A stretch of 64,000 nucleotides of DNA from Paraburkholderia sp. Ac-20340 (GCF_017104965.1 NZ_JAAGPR010000039.1:1-64000), one strand, 5' to 3'. Positions 46,714-56,409 are shown, counted from the first letter of the stretch. A program made the numbers and translations. Notes: generated from the letters alone by a model not told the origin.

Positions 46714-47538
46714 ATGAACCCGCATCACCACGCTCCCGTTACCGGACCCGGCGTCGCGTTGCGCCGCTATGGCGCGATCGAGGCCACCGATCTGCACGAT
46801 TTTCACCAGATCGTGCTCGGGCTCGACGGTGCGATGGAGATGTCGGTCAACGGCGTGGGCGAGCGCATCGACCAATGTTCGGCCTGGCTGATTCCCGCCG
46901 GCGCGCAACATGACTATGTCGGTATCGGCGAGAACTGCCAGCTCGTGCTGGATCTGCCGGCGGCCTCGCTCGCGATACCCGAGCGCCTGTTCGATTCGGC
47001 GCGCGCCGTGCAAATCGATCCCGCGCTGACGGCGCTCGTGCGTCAGATCGCGCAACGTGCATCGAATGCCTCGCCTTCTGCTTTACCGCCAGCCGTGCAG
47101 GACGCCGATACCAACCTGCGTGCGCGGCGTTTTCATTGGGATGCTTCGGCGCGTCTGTGCGCCGCTGTCATCGCGCAAACCGGCATTGCCACGGACGCCA
47201 CATCGGCGGCGGCAACCGGACTCGATTTCGCGCGCATCGACCGCTGGCTGCGCGCGCATCTGGCCGAGCCGCTACGTATCGCCGATCTCGCCGCGCATTG
47301 CGGCTTCGGCATGCGGCGTTTTCATCAGCTATTTATCGAAGCGTTCGGCGAAACGCCACACCGTTATTTACAACGGTTGCGGCTCGATACGTCACTCGCC
47401 TTGCTCGCGGACCCGCGCCGCTCGCTCACGCAGATCGCGCTTGAAGTGGGATTCGGCGATCAAAGCGCTTTCACGCATGCGTTTACGCGGCGCTTCGGGC
47501 TCGCACCCGGGCAATGGCGCGCGCTGCCTGCGCATTAA
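46714..47538 (+). CDS. AraC-family transcriptional regulator
   Basis: The 274-residue protein has an N-terminal cupin-like sensor domain (residues 15-110) and a C-terminal AraC DNA-binding pair: LRIADLAAHCGFGMRRFHQLF and LTQIALEVGFGDQSAFTHAFTRRFG, given here as landmarks near residues 182-260. It could act on the GMC oxidoreductase gene 280 bp downstream on the same strand. The ATG at 46714 is chosen because earlier codons lie in the preceding intergenic sequence. Confidence 0.9.
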   Translation: MNPHHHAPVTGPGVALRRYGAIEATDLHDFHQIVLGLDGAMEMSVNGVGERIDQCSAWLIPAGAQHDYVGIGENCQLVLDLPAASLAIPERLFDSARAVQIDPALTALVRQIAQRASNASPSALPPAVQDADTNLRARRFHWDASARLCAAVIAQTGIATDATSAAATGLDFARIDRWLRAHLAEPLRIADLAAHCGFGMRRFHQLFIEAFGETPHRYLQRLRLDTSLALLADPRRSLTQIALEVGFGDQSAFTHAFTRRFGLAPGQWRALPAH

Positions 47539-47818
47539 GCGCCTGCGTTTCCCGCCTTTATTTCTTGCAGCGCTGATTTCCGCGTTTGCCGGTTCGCGTC
47601 TGAAACTCGCAAAATTAAAACAAGAATAATCTCAAGACTCCACATCGATTTATCGATATTCAGATTCAAATCCATAATCTCGACTTTGATATAAAACAAT
47701 ACCAATTTAAGTCATCTGTATTGACTGGATTTAATCAACAAAAATCCACAGATTAATTCACCTCTTTTCAATAGCATCACAGTCCTTGTCTATCGCCACT
47801 TGATCAAGGAGTCTTACC
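47539..47818. promoter_or_regulatory. AT-rich leader before the GMC oxidoreductase gene
   Basis: The 280-bp gap is sharply AT-rich between 47615 and 47790 (for example aaaattaaaacaagaataat), against GC-rich flanks. It contains a small palindrome, atcgatttatcgat, at about 47647. It probably carries the oxidase promoter, and could be a target for a nucleoid protein of the H-NS/MvaT kind. AAGGAG lies just before the GTG start. Confidence 0.5.
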
Positions 47819-49438
47819 GTGTCGCGACGCGAATTCCTGAAGCGCACCGCCTTTGCCCTGCCCGCCGCGGCAGTCGGTTCGACGTTGAGCCTGCCCGCCC
47901 GCTCAGCAGGCTTGCTGACCAATCTGAAGTATCAGGCACTCGTCCCTGAGATTTACCAATCCGTACCGAAACCTCCGGTTTATACCAAGGCGATTGTGAT
48001 TGGCAGCGGCTTCGGCGGCGCTATTTCCGCGCTGCGTCTCGCAAAAGCCGGCATTCGGACTACCGTTCTGGAACGCGGCTCGCGCTGGCCGACCAGCGCC
48101 TGGCGACAAACCTTCGCCAGCGATGTGCTGCCCGATGGCCGCGGTTATTGGCAACGCACGAAAGCAAAAGAACTCAATACGCTCACGTATTTTTTTGATT
48201 ATTTCAACGGCGTTTTCGATGTCACCTCATGCGATACCATCGACGTCTGGCGCGCAGCCTGCGTGGGTGGCGGCTCGGTCGTGTTCACCGGTTGCATGAT
48301 CCAGCCGCAGCAACGCTATTTCGATGCCATCTTCAAGGGTCTCGTGAACTGGAACGAGATGAACACCACGTACTATCCGCGCGTACGTGCGATGCTCAAC
48401 CTGAATCCCATGCCGGCCGATATCTACAACTCCGGGCCATTTGGCCATTCGCGGGTCTGGGATCAGCAGGCCGCCAAGGCGGGCTTCAGCACGGCGCAGA
48501 CCGACTCGATTTTCAACTGGGACATCGTGCGCAGCGAGATGAAAGGCGGCACGCGTGCTTCGGCGACGATCGGCGAAAGCAATCTTGGCAATAGCAACGG
48601 CGCCAAATTCGACCTGAACCAGAATTACTTGAAGCAGGCCCAGGCCACCGGCAATGTCACCATCTATCCGTGTCACGAAGTCTCGCAGATCACCTACGAC
48701 GGCTCGCGCTATGTGCTGACCACGATGAAGTACGCGCCCGACGGCACCGTGACGGATCGCTATCAACTCAGCTGCGACTATCTGTTTCTCGCGGCGGGCT
48801 CGATCGGCAGCAGCCAGTTGATGGTCGGTGCGCGCGACCGGGGAGATCTGCCGCGCCTGAACGAATACGTGGGTACCGGCTGGGGCACCAACGGCGACAC
48901 ACGGGTCGTTCGTTCATTCTCCCCGATCAAAGGCATCGTCCAGGGCGCGCCCTGCGCGTCGATGCTGCACCAGCCAGGCGCCCTGCCGACCACGCTGGAA
49001 AACTGGTACACGCCGGGCGTGCCCGTCAACGTCGGCATGATCGGCTCGCTCGGCATGGGTTTCGATCAGACCAATCGCGGCAACTTCGTCTACAACCGCG
49101 CGACCGGCAAGGTCGAACTCAAATGGCCTGCGGCGGGGAATAACGATGTCATCGCCGTGGCACGCCAGATCAACAACAAGATCGCAAACGCCAGCAATGC
49201 ATTGCCGGGCGTGCCGCTGCTTGCGCCGGACGTGGACGGGTCGTTTACCGCTCATCCGCTGGGCGGCCTCGTCCTCGGCAAGGCAACCGACGCGTGGGGG
49301 CGCATCGAAGGCTATCCGCGTCTGTATGCCATGGATGGCTCGCTGATTCCTGGCTCGACCGGCGCCGTCAATCCGTCGCTGACGATCTCGGCACTGGCCG
49401 AACGGAACATCGAAAAAATCATTGCTACGGACTTCTGA
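47819..49438 (+). CDS. Tat-exported GMC oxidoreductase, cholesterol-oxidase-like
   Basis: The 539-residue protein begins MSRREFLKRT, a twin-arginine motif, followed by a hydrophobic stretch ending in an Ala-x-Ala type site (about residue 29). The FAD-binding motif is VIGSGFGGAISALRLAKAG (about 60-78). The C-terminus has HPLGGLVLGKATDAWG and NPSLTISALAERN, the GMC substrate-binding region. Together these resemble secreted FAD cholesterol oxidases known from Burkholderia cepacia-type bacteria. The sterol assignment is by resemblance only. The GTG start is supported by AAGGAG seven bases upstream. A lipoprotein gene follows after 3 bp. Confidence 0.82.
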   Translation: MSRREFLKRTAFALPAAAVGSTLSLPARSAGLLTNLKYQALVPEIYQSVPKPPVYTKAIVIGSGFGGAISALRLAKAGIRTTVLERGSRWPTSAWRQTFASDVLPDGRGYWQRTKAKELNTLTYFFDYFNGVFDVTSCDTIDVWRAACVGGGSVVFTGCMIQPQQRYFDAIFKGLVNWNEMNTTYYPRVRAMLNLNPMPADIYNSGPFGHSRVWDQQAAKAGFSTAQTDSIFNWDIVRSEMKGGTRASATIGESNLGNSNGAKFDLNQNYLKQAQATGNVTIYPCHEVSQITYDGSRYVLTTMKYAPDGTVTDRYQLSCDYLFLAAGSIGSSQLMVGARDRGDLPRLNEYVGTGWGTNGDTRVVRSFSPIKGIVQGAPCASMLHQPGALPTTLENWYTPGVPVNVGMIGSLGMGFDQTNRGNFVYNRATGKVELKWPAAGNNDVIAVARQINNKIANASNALPGVPLLAPDVDGSFTAHPLGGLVLGKATDAWGRIEGYPRLYAMDGSLIPGSTGAVNPSLTISALAERNIEKIIATDF

Positions 49439-49441
49439 TCA

Positions 49442-49849
49442 ATGAACTTGCTTCGCACCGCGATGCGTACGTTGAGCGTCGCGTCCATCGTGCTTTTGAT
49501 TGCGGCGTGTGGGCAGCAGGATTCCACTACGCCGCCGGTCGCCACCGCACTGTCACCCGCAGCAACGGCCGTGGCGCCTGCCGCCATCGGTGCGAACAGC
49601 TTCAACGCGCAAACCAGCGATACGAATCCAACCGCGCTACCGGCGGACTGCGAAACCTATCTGATGAAGATCGAAGCGTGCGTGGCGAAACTCGGTGTGC
49701 AGAGCGAAACGGGCCGTCAACTCAAGGAAGGCGCGGACGAAGCACGGCGCGAATGGGCGAAATCGGAAGACCGCACTTCCGTTGGCCAGATGTGCCGGCA
49801 AGCGGTCGTGGATTTCGCCCAAGGCGCTACTGAAGTCGGTTGCTCTTGA
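49442..49849 (+). CDS. Small lipoprotein downstream of the GMC oxidase
   Basis: The 135-residue protein has a signal peptide with lipobox LIAACG (Cys about 23), so it should be a lipoprotein. A Thr/Ala/Pro linker leads to a helical domain with two Cys pairs (ADCETYLMKIEACVAKLG ... MCRQAVV ... GCS) that may form disulphides. The family is not recognised. The 3-bp gap suggests co-translation with the oxidase, perhaps as an anchor or partner. Confidence 0.7.
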   Translation: MNLLRTAMRTLSVASIVLLIAACGQQDSTTPPVATALSPAATAVAPAAIGANSFNAQTSDTNPTALPADCETYLMKIEACVAKLGVQSETGRQLKEGADEARREWAKSEDRTSVGQMCRQAVVDFAQGATEVGCS

Positions 49850-49865
49850 GCGACGTGCTGCGGCT

Positions 49866-50738
49866 TCACTCGAAGCGATATTCCCACTGCGCCTGCGCAC
49901 CCACCGCCAGGCGCTTGCCCGCACCATTCACCACGATCGCGTTCTGCCCGAACGTGAGGCCGCCGTCCACGCGTGCATCGGCGCGAAACGTCTGTAGCGT
50001 ATCGAGCGGTTCGGCCGGCCATTGCGCGTCGTGCTCGCCGGTCAGTTGATCGATGGTCGTAATCGGGCAGCGCGCGCAAGGCTTCACGAAACGCAGCACC
50101 ACATCGTCGTGGCCGGCTTCGTCTTCGATCGACAGCGTGTCGATAAAGTCTTCGTCGAACGCCTCGCCCGCATCGCCAACGACGATATTCGGACGAAAGC
50201 GGCTCATCGGCACCGGCGAGGCGCCCTTTGCCGCAAGACGCTCGTTCAGATCCGCCAGCGACGATTCGCTCGTAACGAGAATCGGATAACCATCGGCAAA
50301 CTGCGTGGGCGCGTCTTCGTCGAGCGTCCATTTTTTGCTCGCCAGACGCGTGACATCCTGCGCGAAACGCACGAGCCGCACCGGCGCGCCCAGTGCGCGC
50401 GAGAACCACTGCGCGGCTTGATCGCCTTCGTCGAGCGCATCGAAGCGGTCTTTCCAGACTGTCGCGGGCACGCGCGCTTCATCGCCGCGCGGCGCGAACG
50501 GCAGCAGCAGCGGCGCATCCATGCCGTCCATCGTGAGCAACACGCCCTCAGCCTCGAAGCTCGGAACGATGCGCGCCATGGCCGCGTATTCGCGCTGCGA
50601 AACAAAGCGTCCCGTTGCGTCCACAACCATCCAGTGACGATCCCACCTCAGCCCTTCCACGTCGAGTTGCGCGTGATCGAGCGCAATCGCGCCGCACGAT
50701 TTCACCGGATAGACGAACAAGCCACGAATCACCGCCAT
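49866..50738 (-). CDS. MOSC-domain protein, YcbX-like
   Basis: The 290-residue protein has an N-terminal MOSC_N beta-barrel (VYPVKSCGAIALDHAQLD, WDRHWMVVD) and a C-terminal MOSC domain. The motif KPCARCPITTIDQ contains the cysteine that binds molybdenum cofactor in the family. YcbX-type enzymes reduce N-hydroxylated compounds using molybdenum cofactor. It is convergent with the lipoprotein gene and downstream of the purF block on the same strand, separated by a strong terminator. Confidence 0.88.
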   Translation of the reverse strand: MAVIRGLFVYPVKSCGAIALDHAQLDVEGLRWDRHWMVVDATGRFVSQREYAAMARIVPSFEAEGVLLTMDGMDAPLLLPFAPRGDEARVPATVWKDRFDALDEGDQAAQWFSRALGAPVRLVRFAQDVTRLASKKWTLDEDAPTQFADGYPILVTSESSLADLNERLAAKGASPVPMSRFRPNIVVGDAGEAFDEDFIDTLSIEDEAGHDDVVLRFVKPCARCPITTIDQLTGEHDAQWPAEPLDTLQTFRADARVDGGLTFGQNAIVVNGAGKRLAVGAQAQWEYRFE

Positions 50739-50774
50739 GATGCTTTCACTCCAAAGTTAACACCTTGCAGACGC

Positions 50775-50823
50775 AAAAAAGCCCGCTTGTGCGTCAGCGT
50801 AGGCTGACCCGCAAGCGGGCTTT
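50775..50823 (-). terminator. Rho-independent terminator of the purF block
   Basis: aaagcccgcttg (50778-50789) pairs with caagcgggcttt (50812-50823); an inner stem gtcagc/gctgac extends it. Read on the minus strand, the hairpin is followed by a run of T residues, the usual form of an intrinsic terminator. It lies 52 bp past the purF stop. Confidence 0.9.
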
Positions 50824-50875
50824 CGATGCGATCACGGCAAGCGCGGGCTTGCACCCGCACCCGCCGCCGCGTCCA

Positions 50876-52420
50876 TTACTCCACCGACAGTTGCAGGTGA
50901 AGCTGCGAACGCGTGCCGCCGTCCTGCGCGTCGCTCGCGGCGTCGCGATCCGACTGCGATTGCGGCGCGAGACGCGCGGTCTCGATGTTGTCGAGATAGG
51001 CGCTGGTGATATCGCCGGTGATGTATTCGCCGTCGAAGCACGAAGCCTCGAACTCGCCCAGTTCCGGGTTGATATCGCGCACGGCCTTCTTGAGCGATTC
51101 CACGTCCTGATAGACGAGGTGATCGGCGCCGATGATGCGCGCGACTTCCTCATCCGTGCGGCCATGCGCCACCAGTTCGCCGCGCGTGGGCATGTCGATG
51201 CCGTACACGTTCGGGAACTTCACGGGCGGCGCCGCCGAAGCGAAGATCACCTTGGTCGCGCCCGCATCGCGCGCCATCTGCACGATTTCCTGCGAAGTCG
51301 TGCCGCGCACGATCGAGTCGTCGATGATCAGGACATTCTTGCCCTTGAACTCGATGCCCATGGCGTTGAGCTTCTGGCGCACCGACTTCTTGCGCATCGC
51401 CTGGCCCGGCATGATGAAGGTGCGGCCCACGTAGCGGTTCTTGAAGAAGCCTTCGCGGTATTCGACGCCCAGTTTGTTCGCCACCTGCATTGCGGCGGGA
51501 CGCGACGAATCGGGAATCGGCATGACCACGTCGATCTTCACATCGGGCAGTTCGCGCTGGATCTTCTCGGCGAGATAGTCGCCCATGCGCAGACGCGCGT
51601 TGTAGACCGGCACGCCGTCGAGCACCGAATCCGGACGCGCGAGATACACGAGTTCGAAGATGCAGGGGTTGAGCTTCGGTGCCGTTGCGCACTGCTGCGA
51701 GTGGAACTTGCCGTCGAAGTCGATAAAGATCGCTTCGCCCGGACGCACGTCACGCACGAATTCGAAACCGATACCTTCGAGCGCCACCGATTCCGAAGCC
51801 AGCATCCATTCCGTGCCTTCCGGCGTTTCCAGCTTGCCGATACACAGCGGACGGATACCGAACGGATCGCGGAACGCGAGCAGACCGAAACCGGCGATCA
51901 CCGAAACGATCGCGTACGAGCCGCGCAGACGGCGATGCACGCCCGACACCGCCTTGAACAGCGTTGCCGGATCGAGTTCGAGGCCGGTGGTGGCGAGCTG
52001 AACTTCGTGCGCGAGCACGTTGAGCAGCACTTCGGTATCGGAATTGGTGTTCACGTGACGGCGATCGACACGGAACATCTCTTCTTTCAACTGTTGCCAG
52101 TTGGTGAGATTACCGTTGTGCGCGAGCACGATGCCGAACGGCGCGTTCACGTAGAACGGCTGGGCCTCTTCTTCGCTCGACGCCGAACCGGCCGTCGGGT
52201 AACGCACCTGGCCGATACCGCTGGTGCCGGGCAGGCTACGCATGTTGCGCGTGCGGAACACGTCGCGCACCATGCCGTTGGCCTTATGCATGTGGAACGT
52301 GCTGCCGTCCGCGGTGGCAATGCCGGCCGCGTCCTGGCCGCGATGCTGCAGGAGCAGCAGGGCGTCATAGAGGAGCTGATTGACGGGGGAGCGGGAAACT
52401 ACGCCTACGATGCCGCACAT
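50876..52420 (-). CDS. purF: Amidophosphoribosyltransferase
   Basis: The 514-residue enzyme makes phosphoribosylamine, the first committed step of purine synthesis. The mature protein begins CGIVGVV, with the N-terminal nucleophile Cys after Met removal. The glutaminase domain has HNGNLTNW. The phosphoribosyltransferase motif is VLIIDDSIVRGTTS (about residue 365). It is the last gene of the asd-to-purF block and is 142 bp downstream of cvpA. Confidence 0.96.
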   Translation of the reverse strand: MCGIVGVVSRSPVNQLLYDALLLLQHRGQDAAGIATADGSTFHMHKANGMVRDVFRTRNMRSLPGTSGIGQVRYPTAGSASSEEEAQPFYVNAPFGIVLAHNGNLTNWQQLKEEMFRVDRRHVNTNSDTEVLLNVLAHEVQLATTGLELDPATLFKAVSGVHRRLRGSYAIVSVIAGFGLLAFRDPFGIRPLCIGKLETPEGTEWMLASESVALEGIGFEFVRDVRPGEAIFIDFDGKFHSQQCATAPKLNPCIFELVYLARPDSVLDGVPVYNARLRMGDYLAEKIQRELPDVKIDVVMPIPDSSRPAAMQVANKLGVEYREGFFKNRYVGRTFIMPGQAMRKKSVRQKLNAMGIEFKGKNVLIIDDSIVRGTTSQEIVQMARDAGATKVIFASAAPPVKFPNVYGIDMPTRGELVAHGRTDEEVARIIGADHLVYQDVESLKKAVRDINPELGEFEASCFDGEYITGDITSAYLDNIETARLAPQSQSDRDAASDAQDGGTRSQLHLQLSVE

Positions 52421-52562
52421 GGCAGGTCCTTCAAAAAAGCGAAATCGGTAACGACGCGGTGACGGCAGCCGGCAAAGCCGGCGCCAGGCGCCGCGAAGGG
52501 GCAGTACTGGCGTTCAGTACGTGCCTTCGGTCCGGCCCTGCGTCCGCGCGATCAGCTTCTGA

Positions 52563-53057
52563 TCAGACGTGAACGTAGGACGCGAGTGTCTCGGGCAACA
52601 GCGGTTTCAGTTCGTGCACGCCCTGCTCGGCATACGGCCGCAGCAGCGCATTGCGCCAGAAGTCCTGCTGGGGCAGCTCGGTCAGTCCGGCAAGGACGAC
52701 GAGAATCAGCACCAGCACGACGCCTCGCACGAGGCCGAACATCATGCCGAGCGAGCGGTCCACACCGGACAATCCACTCACCTGAACAATCCGGCTGAGC
52801 AGCGCATTCGCCACACTGGCGACCAGCACCACGGCGATCACCACCAGCGCAAACGCGATCAGCCACTGGGTCAGCGCGCCGCCCGGCCAGGTCGCCGGAA
52901 TAAAAGGCACCACGCGATCCACATAGCGGCAGGCCACGATAAACGCCGCGATCCAGCCGATCAGCCCAAAAATCTCGCCGATGAGGCCCCGCCACGCGCC
53001 TCGCAGCGCGGACAGACCAATCACCGCCATTACAGCGTAGTCGAATGCCGTGAACAT
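52563..53057 (-). CDS. cvpA: CvpA-family membrane protein
   Basis: The 164-residue protein has four hydrophobic segments and begins MFTAFDYAVMAVIGLSALRG, with GEIFGLIGWIAAF following, typical of CvpA. Family members are needed for colicin V export in E. coli, and the gene usually sits upstream of purF, as here. It starts 7 bp after the SPOR gene ends. Confidence 0.93.
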   Translation of the reverse strand: MFTAFDYAVMAVIGLSALRGAWRGLIGEIFGLIGWIAAFIVACRYVDRVVPFIPATWPGGALTQWLIAFALVVIAVVLVASVANALLSRIVQVSGLSGVDRSLGMMFGLVRGVVLVLILVVLAGLTELPQQDFWRNALLRPYAEQGVHELKPLLPETLASYVHV

Positions 53058-53064
53058 CGATGGC

Positions 53065-53964
53065 TTATTCGGCGTTGCCGTTCGAACCGGACGCCAGCCC
53101 CGCGCCGCGCACCTTGGCGATCGCCTCCGAGGCGGCCGCGCGGTCCGGGAACGGACCCGCGCGCAACAGGGTGCGCGTGGAGCCGTTGGCTTCCTTGCGT
53201 TCTTCGGTATATGCGGGTACGCCCGCCGCTTTCAACTTGCTGACCCAGCGGTTTGCTGCGGCGGCGTCCGGGAACGCGCCCAGTTGCACCGCGAAGCGCG
53301 CACCCGGCGGCGCGGCAGGCGTGCCGGCGTCGCTATTGGCGCTGCTGTCGTTGTTCGATGCGCTCGACGTGGTGGATTGCGCAGGTTTGGCGGCCGGCTG
53401 GGCAGGCTTTGCAACCGGCTTCGGCGCCTGGGCGATCTGTGTCTGCGTTTGCGTTTGCGTCTGAGCCGGCTGCGCGGCGGCGGGCGCCGGTTTGGACGGC
53501 GCAGCCTGAGCGGCTTGCGTGTTCTGTGCGGACGCGTTGGCGGAATTCGCCGCGGCGAGGCCCGACGCTCCCGGCGCGGCTTCAGGCGCGGCGGGATTAT
53601 CGGGTGCGACACCGGCCTGGGTATCCTCGTCGTCGTCGCGCGCAGCGTTTTTCGGCGCGGGATGACTCGGGATGTCGATGGCGATGTCGTCGGTGACGGG
53701 CTTCGGGTGGGAATCCAGCACCATCGGCAGGATCACGATGGCGGCCAGCACCAGCGCGATCGCACCGACCAGGCGGCGGCGCGCACGCTGCTTTTCCGGC
53801 AGCGTGGGATCGAGGAGCATGGCCTCGGCGTCGCGGGTGCGCTCGGGCCGGCGGCTACGCCGCTCCACGCGCGTGTTCTGACTGCTCCGCCGGGTGGTGG
53901 AGCCCGCTTCGGCACCGCGTCGGCGGGGCGCGTCGTCTTTCTTGCCGAACGAGAAAATTCCCAT
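53065..53964 (-). CDS. SPOR-domain (DedD-like) cell-division protein
   Basis: The 299-residue protein has a basic N-terminus, one membrane helix (about residues 65-85, VGAIALVLAAIVILPMVL), a long Ala/Pro/Gln-rich linker with TQTQTQTQI, and a C-terminal SPOR domain of about 75 residues (FAVQLGAFPDAAAANRW ... TLLRAGPFPDRAAASEA). SPOR domains bind peptidoglycan stripped of side chains at the division site. Position between folC and cvpA is the same as for dedD in many proteobacteria. Confidence 0.9.
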   Translation of the reverse strand: MGIFSFGKKDDAPRRRGAEAGSTTRRSSQNTRVERRSRRPERTRDAEAMLLDPTLPEKQRARRRLVGAIALVLAAIVILPMVLDSHPKPVTDDIAIDIPSHPAPKNAARDDDEDTQAGVAPDNPAAPEAAPGASGLAAANSANASAQNTQAAQAAPSKPAPAAAQPAQTQTQTQTQIAQAPKPVAKPAQPAAKPAQSTTSSASNNDSSANSDAGTPAAPPGARFAVQLGAFPDAAAANRWVSKLKAAGVPAYTEERKEANGSTRTLLRAGPFPDRAAASEAIAKVRGAGLASGSNGNAE

Positions 53965-54013
53965 GTATGGCTGCTTTTTGCCTGTGCGTGGCGGCTTGCA
54001 GGGTGCCGCGCGA

Positions 54014-55324
54014 TCAGTGCTGCTGTGACTTCCGCCAGGCCATGACGCCGGCGACTGTCAGAAAACTCCCGAAAACAACGATTCTATCATTTTCGGTAGC
54101 CCGTTTTAGCGCTTCTTGAAACGCTTGCGCTGGCGTTTCGTAGCGCGTGACGCTGCTGTCGGCGCCCTCTTCCACGCCAACGTCGCGCAATACGTCCTCA
54201 AGTTCCTGCGCCGATGCCGCGCGCGGTCCCGGCAGGCCCGTCACGCACCAGTGATCGACCTCGTCCTTCAGATGATTGATCACGCCCGCGATGTCCTTGT
54301 CGCGCATGGCGCCAAAAACCGCGTACGTGTACGGAAAATAGCCCATGCTGCCGAGATTTTGCCCGAGCACGGCGGCGGCGTGCGGATTGTGCCCCACATC
54401 GAAAATGATCGCGGGCTTGCCCGGCAGCACCTGGAAACGGCCCGGCAATTCGACGTTGGCAAGACCCAGACGGATGTCCTGCGCCGAGACCGGCAGGCGG
54501 TCGCGCATCGATTCGAGCGCGGCCAGCGCCGCCGAAGTATTGATCAGTTGATTCGCACCACGCAGCGCAGGATAGGCTAGCGCCGAACGGCGCTGCGTCG
54601 GGCCGACATAGCTCCATTGCTGACGCTCGTTGCCAGGCGCGCCTTCATAGCGGAAATCGCGGCCGAAGAGCCACAGTTCCGCGCCGATCGCTTCGGCATG
54701 GTCGATCAGCGTCTGCGGCGGCAGCGGGTCCGAGCAGATCGCCGGGCGGCCCGCGCGGAAGATGCCCGCTTTCTCAAAAGCGATCTTCTCGCGCGTATCG
54801 CCGAGGTATTCGGTGTGATCGAGGTCGATGCTCGTGACGATCGCGCAATCGGCATCGAGAATGTTCACGGCGTCCAGGCGGCCGCCCAGACCCACTTCGA
54901 AGATCACGGCGTCGAGCCCGCGCGAGGCGAACAGATGCATGATCGCGAGCGTCGTGAATTCGAAATAGGTGAGCGAAACCGGCGTGGCGAGCGCATTGCG
55001 CGCGGCTTCCACGGCCTCGAAGTGCGGCAGCAGATCGGCGTCGCTGGCCTGCTGGCCGTCGATACGCGCGCGTTCGTTGAACGCCAGCAGATGCGGCGAC
55101 GTGTGGCAGCCGACGTGATAACCGGCCTTCAGCAGAATCGTTTCCAGAATCGCGCAGGTGGAACCCTTCCCGTTGGTCCCGCCGACCGTGAAGATCGGGC
55201 AGGCAAACTTCAGGTTCAGTGCGTCCTTGACCTGGCTGATGCGGCCGAGGCCCATGTCGATGCCAACCGGATGCGCGGTTTCGAGATGCGTGAGCCACGC
55301 GTCGAGGGTGGGAAAAGTACTCAT
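54014..55324 (-). CDS. folC: Folylpolyglutamate/dihydrofolate synthase
   Basis: The 436-residue Mur-ligase-fold enzyme joins glutamate to folates. The P-loop is GGTNGKGSTCAILE (about residue 48), and VSLTYFEFTTLAIMHLF, then SIDLDHTEYLG, with its His, carry the metal-binding part. The C-terminal domain has IFDVGHNPHAA. It is 49 bp upstream of the SPOR gene on the same strand. Confidence 0.95.
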   Translation of the reverse strand: MSTFPTLDAWLTHLETAHPVGIDMGLGRISQVKDALNLKFACPIFTVGGTNGKGSTCAILETILLKAGYHVGCHTSPHLLAFNERARIDGQQASDADLLPHFEAVEAARNALATPVSLTYFEFTTLAIMHLFASRGLDAVIFEVGLGGRLDAVNILDADCAIVTSIDLDHTEYLGDTREKIAFEKAGIFRAGRPAICSDPLPPQTLIDHAEAIGAELWLFGRDFRYEGAPGNERQQWSYVGPTQRRSALAYPALRGANQLINTSAALAALESMRDRLPVSAQDIRLGLANVELPGRFQVLPGKPAIIFDVGHNPHAAAVLGQNLGSMGYFPYTYAVFGAMRDKDIAGVINHLKDEVDHWCVTGLPGPRAASAQELEDVLRDVGVEEGADSSVTRYETPAQAFQEALKRATENDRIVVFGSFLTVAGVMAWRKSQQH

Positions 55325-55428
55325 CGGGACGTTTGCGGAGTGATTCGGAAAGTACGGCGCGATTCAGTCAAGGCCTGTCGAAGCCGACCGGCACGCTTCG
55401 AAAACACGGCATTATCGCGGAAATGACA

Positions 55429-55458
55429 ACGCGCCGCTTGCTTTCGCTTGCGGCGCGT
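55429..55458. terminator. Hairpin between accD and folC
   Basis: acgcgccgc (55429-55437) pairs perfectly with gcggcgcgt (55450-55458) around a 12-base loop. No T-run follows on either strand, so it may be a weak terminator, an attenuating hairpin or a stabilising RNA end between the accD and folC cistrons. Confidence 0.4.
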
Positions 55459-55518
55459 CTGACACGGGGCGGAATCATGAAGTTCCGCACCCGCCTTGAT
55501 CACTGCTTGCAGCTACGC

Positions 55519-56409
55519 TCAGGCCACCGCGTCGGCGGGCTGGCGCTGCATGATCGCCATCAACTGGGCGATTTCCTCACGCAGCTTGCGACGGTCGACG
55601 ATCATGTCGATCGCGCCCTTCTGCAGCAGGAATTCCGAACGCTGGAAGCCTTCCGGCAGCTTTTCGCGCACGGTCTGCTCGATCACGCGCGGGCCGGCAA
55701 AGCCGATCAGCGCCTTCGGTTCGGCGATCACCACGTCGCCCAGGAAGGCGAAGCTCGCCGACACGCCGCCCATGGTCGGGTCGGTCAGCACCGAGATGAA
55801 CGGCAGCTTGGCTTCCGACAGCTTGGTCAGCATGGCCGTGGTCTTGGCCATCTGCATGAGCGACAGCAGGCTTTCCTGCATACGCGCGCCGCCCGAAGCG
55901 GTGAAGCAGATGAACGGCACTTGCTGTTCGAGCGCGGTCTGCGCGCCGCGCGCGAAACGCTCGCCAACCACCGAACCCATCGAGCCGCCCATGAACGAAA
56001 ACTCGAAGCAGGCGACCACGCACGGCAGCGTGTGGATCGCGCCGCCCATGACGACCATCGCGTCGGTTTCGCCCGTATCGTCCATCGCTTCCTTGATACG
56101 GTCCGGGTACTTGCGGCTGTCCTTGAACTTCAGCGCGTCGACCGGAACGATTTCCTGGCCGAGTTCATAGCGGCCTTCCGGATCGAGCAGTGCGTCCAGA
56201 CGCTCGCGCGCATTGATGCGCATGTGGTGGTCGCACTTCGGGCAGACGTGGAGGTTCGCTTCGACATCGTTGCGGTACAGGACCGCTTCGCACTTCGGGC
56301 ACTTGATCCACAGACCTTCCGGAATGCTCTTGCGGCTTTTCGGATCGGTTTGCTTGATCTTGGGCGGCAGCAGTTTATCGAGCCAGCTCATTGTTGTTTC
56401 TTCCTTCAT
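55519..56409 (-). CDS. accD: Acetyl-CoA carboxylase carboxyltransferase subunit beta
   Basis: The 296-residue subunit works with AccA to make malonyl-CoA. A zinc ribbon is present: IKCPKCEAVL and HVCPKCDHHM, about residues 36-62. The crotonase-like core has FTASGGARMQESLLSLMQM and GFAGPRVIEQTV. The ATG at 56409 has GGAAG-like sequence upstream. The gene follows trpA, an arrangement common in Burkholderia. Confidence 0.96.
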   Translation of the reverse strand: MKEETTMSWLDKLLPPKIKQTDPKSRKSIPEGLWIKCPKCEAVLYRNDVEANLHVCPKCDHHMRINARERLDALLDPEGRYELGQEIVPVDALKFKDSRKYPDRIKEAMDDTGETDAMVVMGGAIHTLPCVVACFEFSFMGGSMGSVVGERFARGAQTALEQQVPFICFTASGGARMQESLLSLMQMAKTTAMLTKLSEAKLPFISVLTDPTMGGVSASFAFLGDVVIAEPKALIGFAGPRVIEQTVREKLPEGFQRSEFLLQKGAIDMIVDRRKLREEIAQLMAIMQRQPADAVA

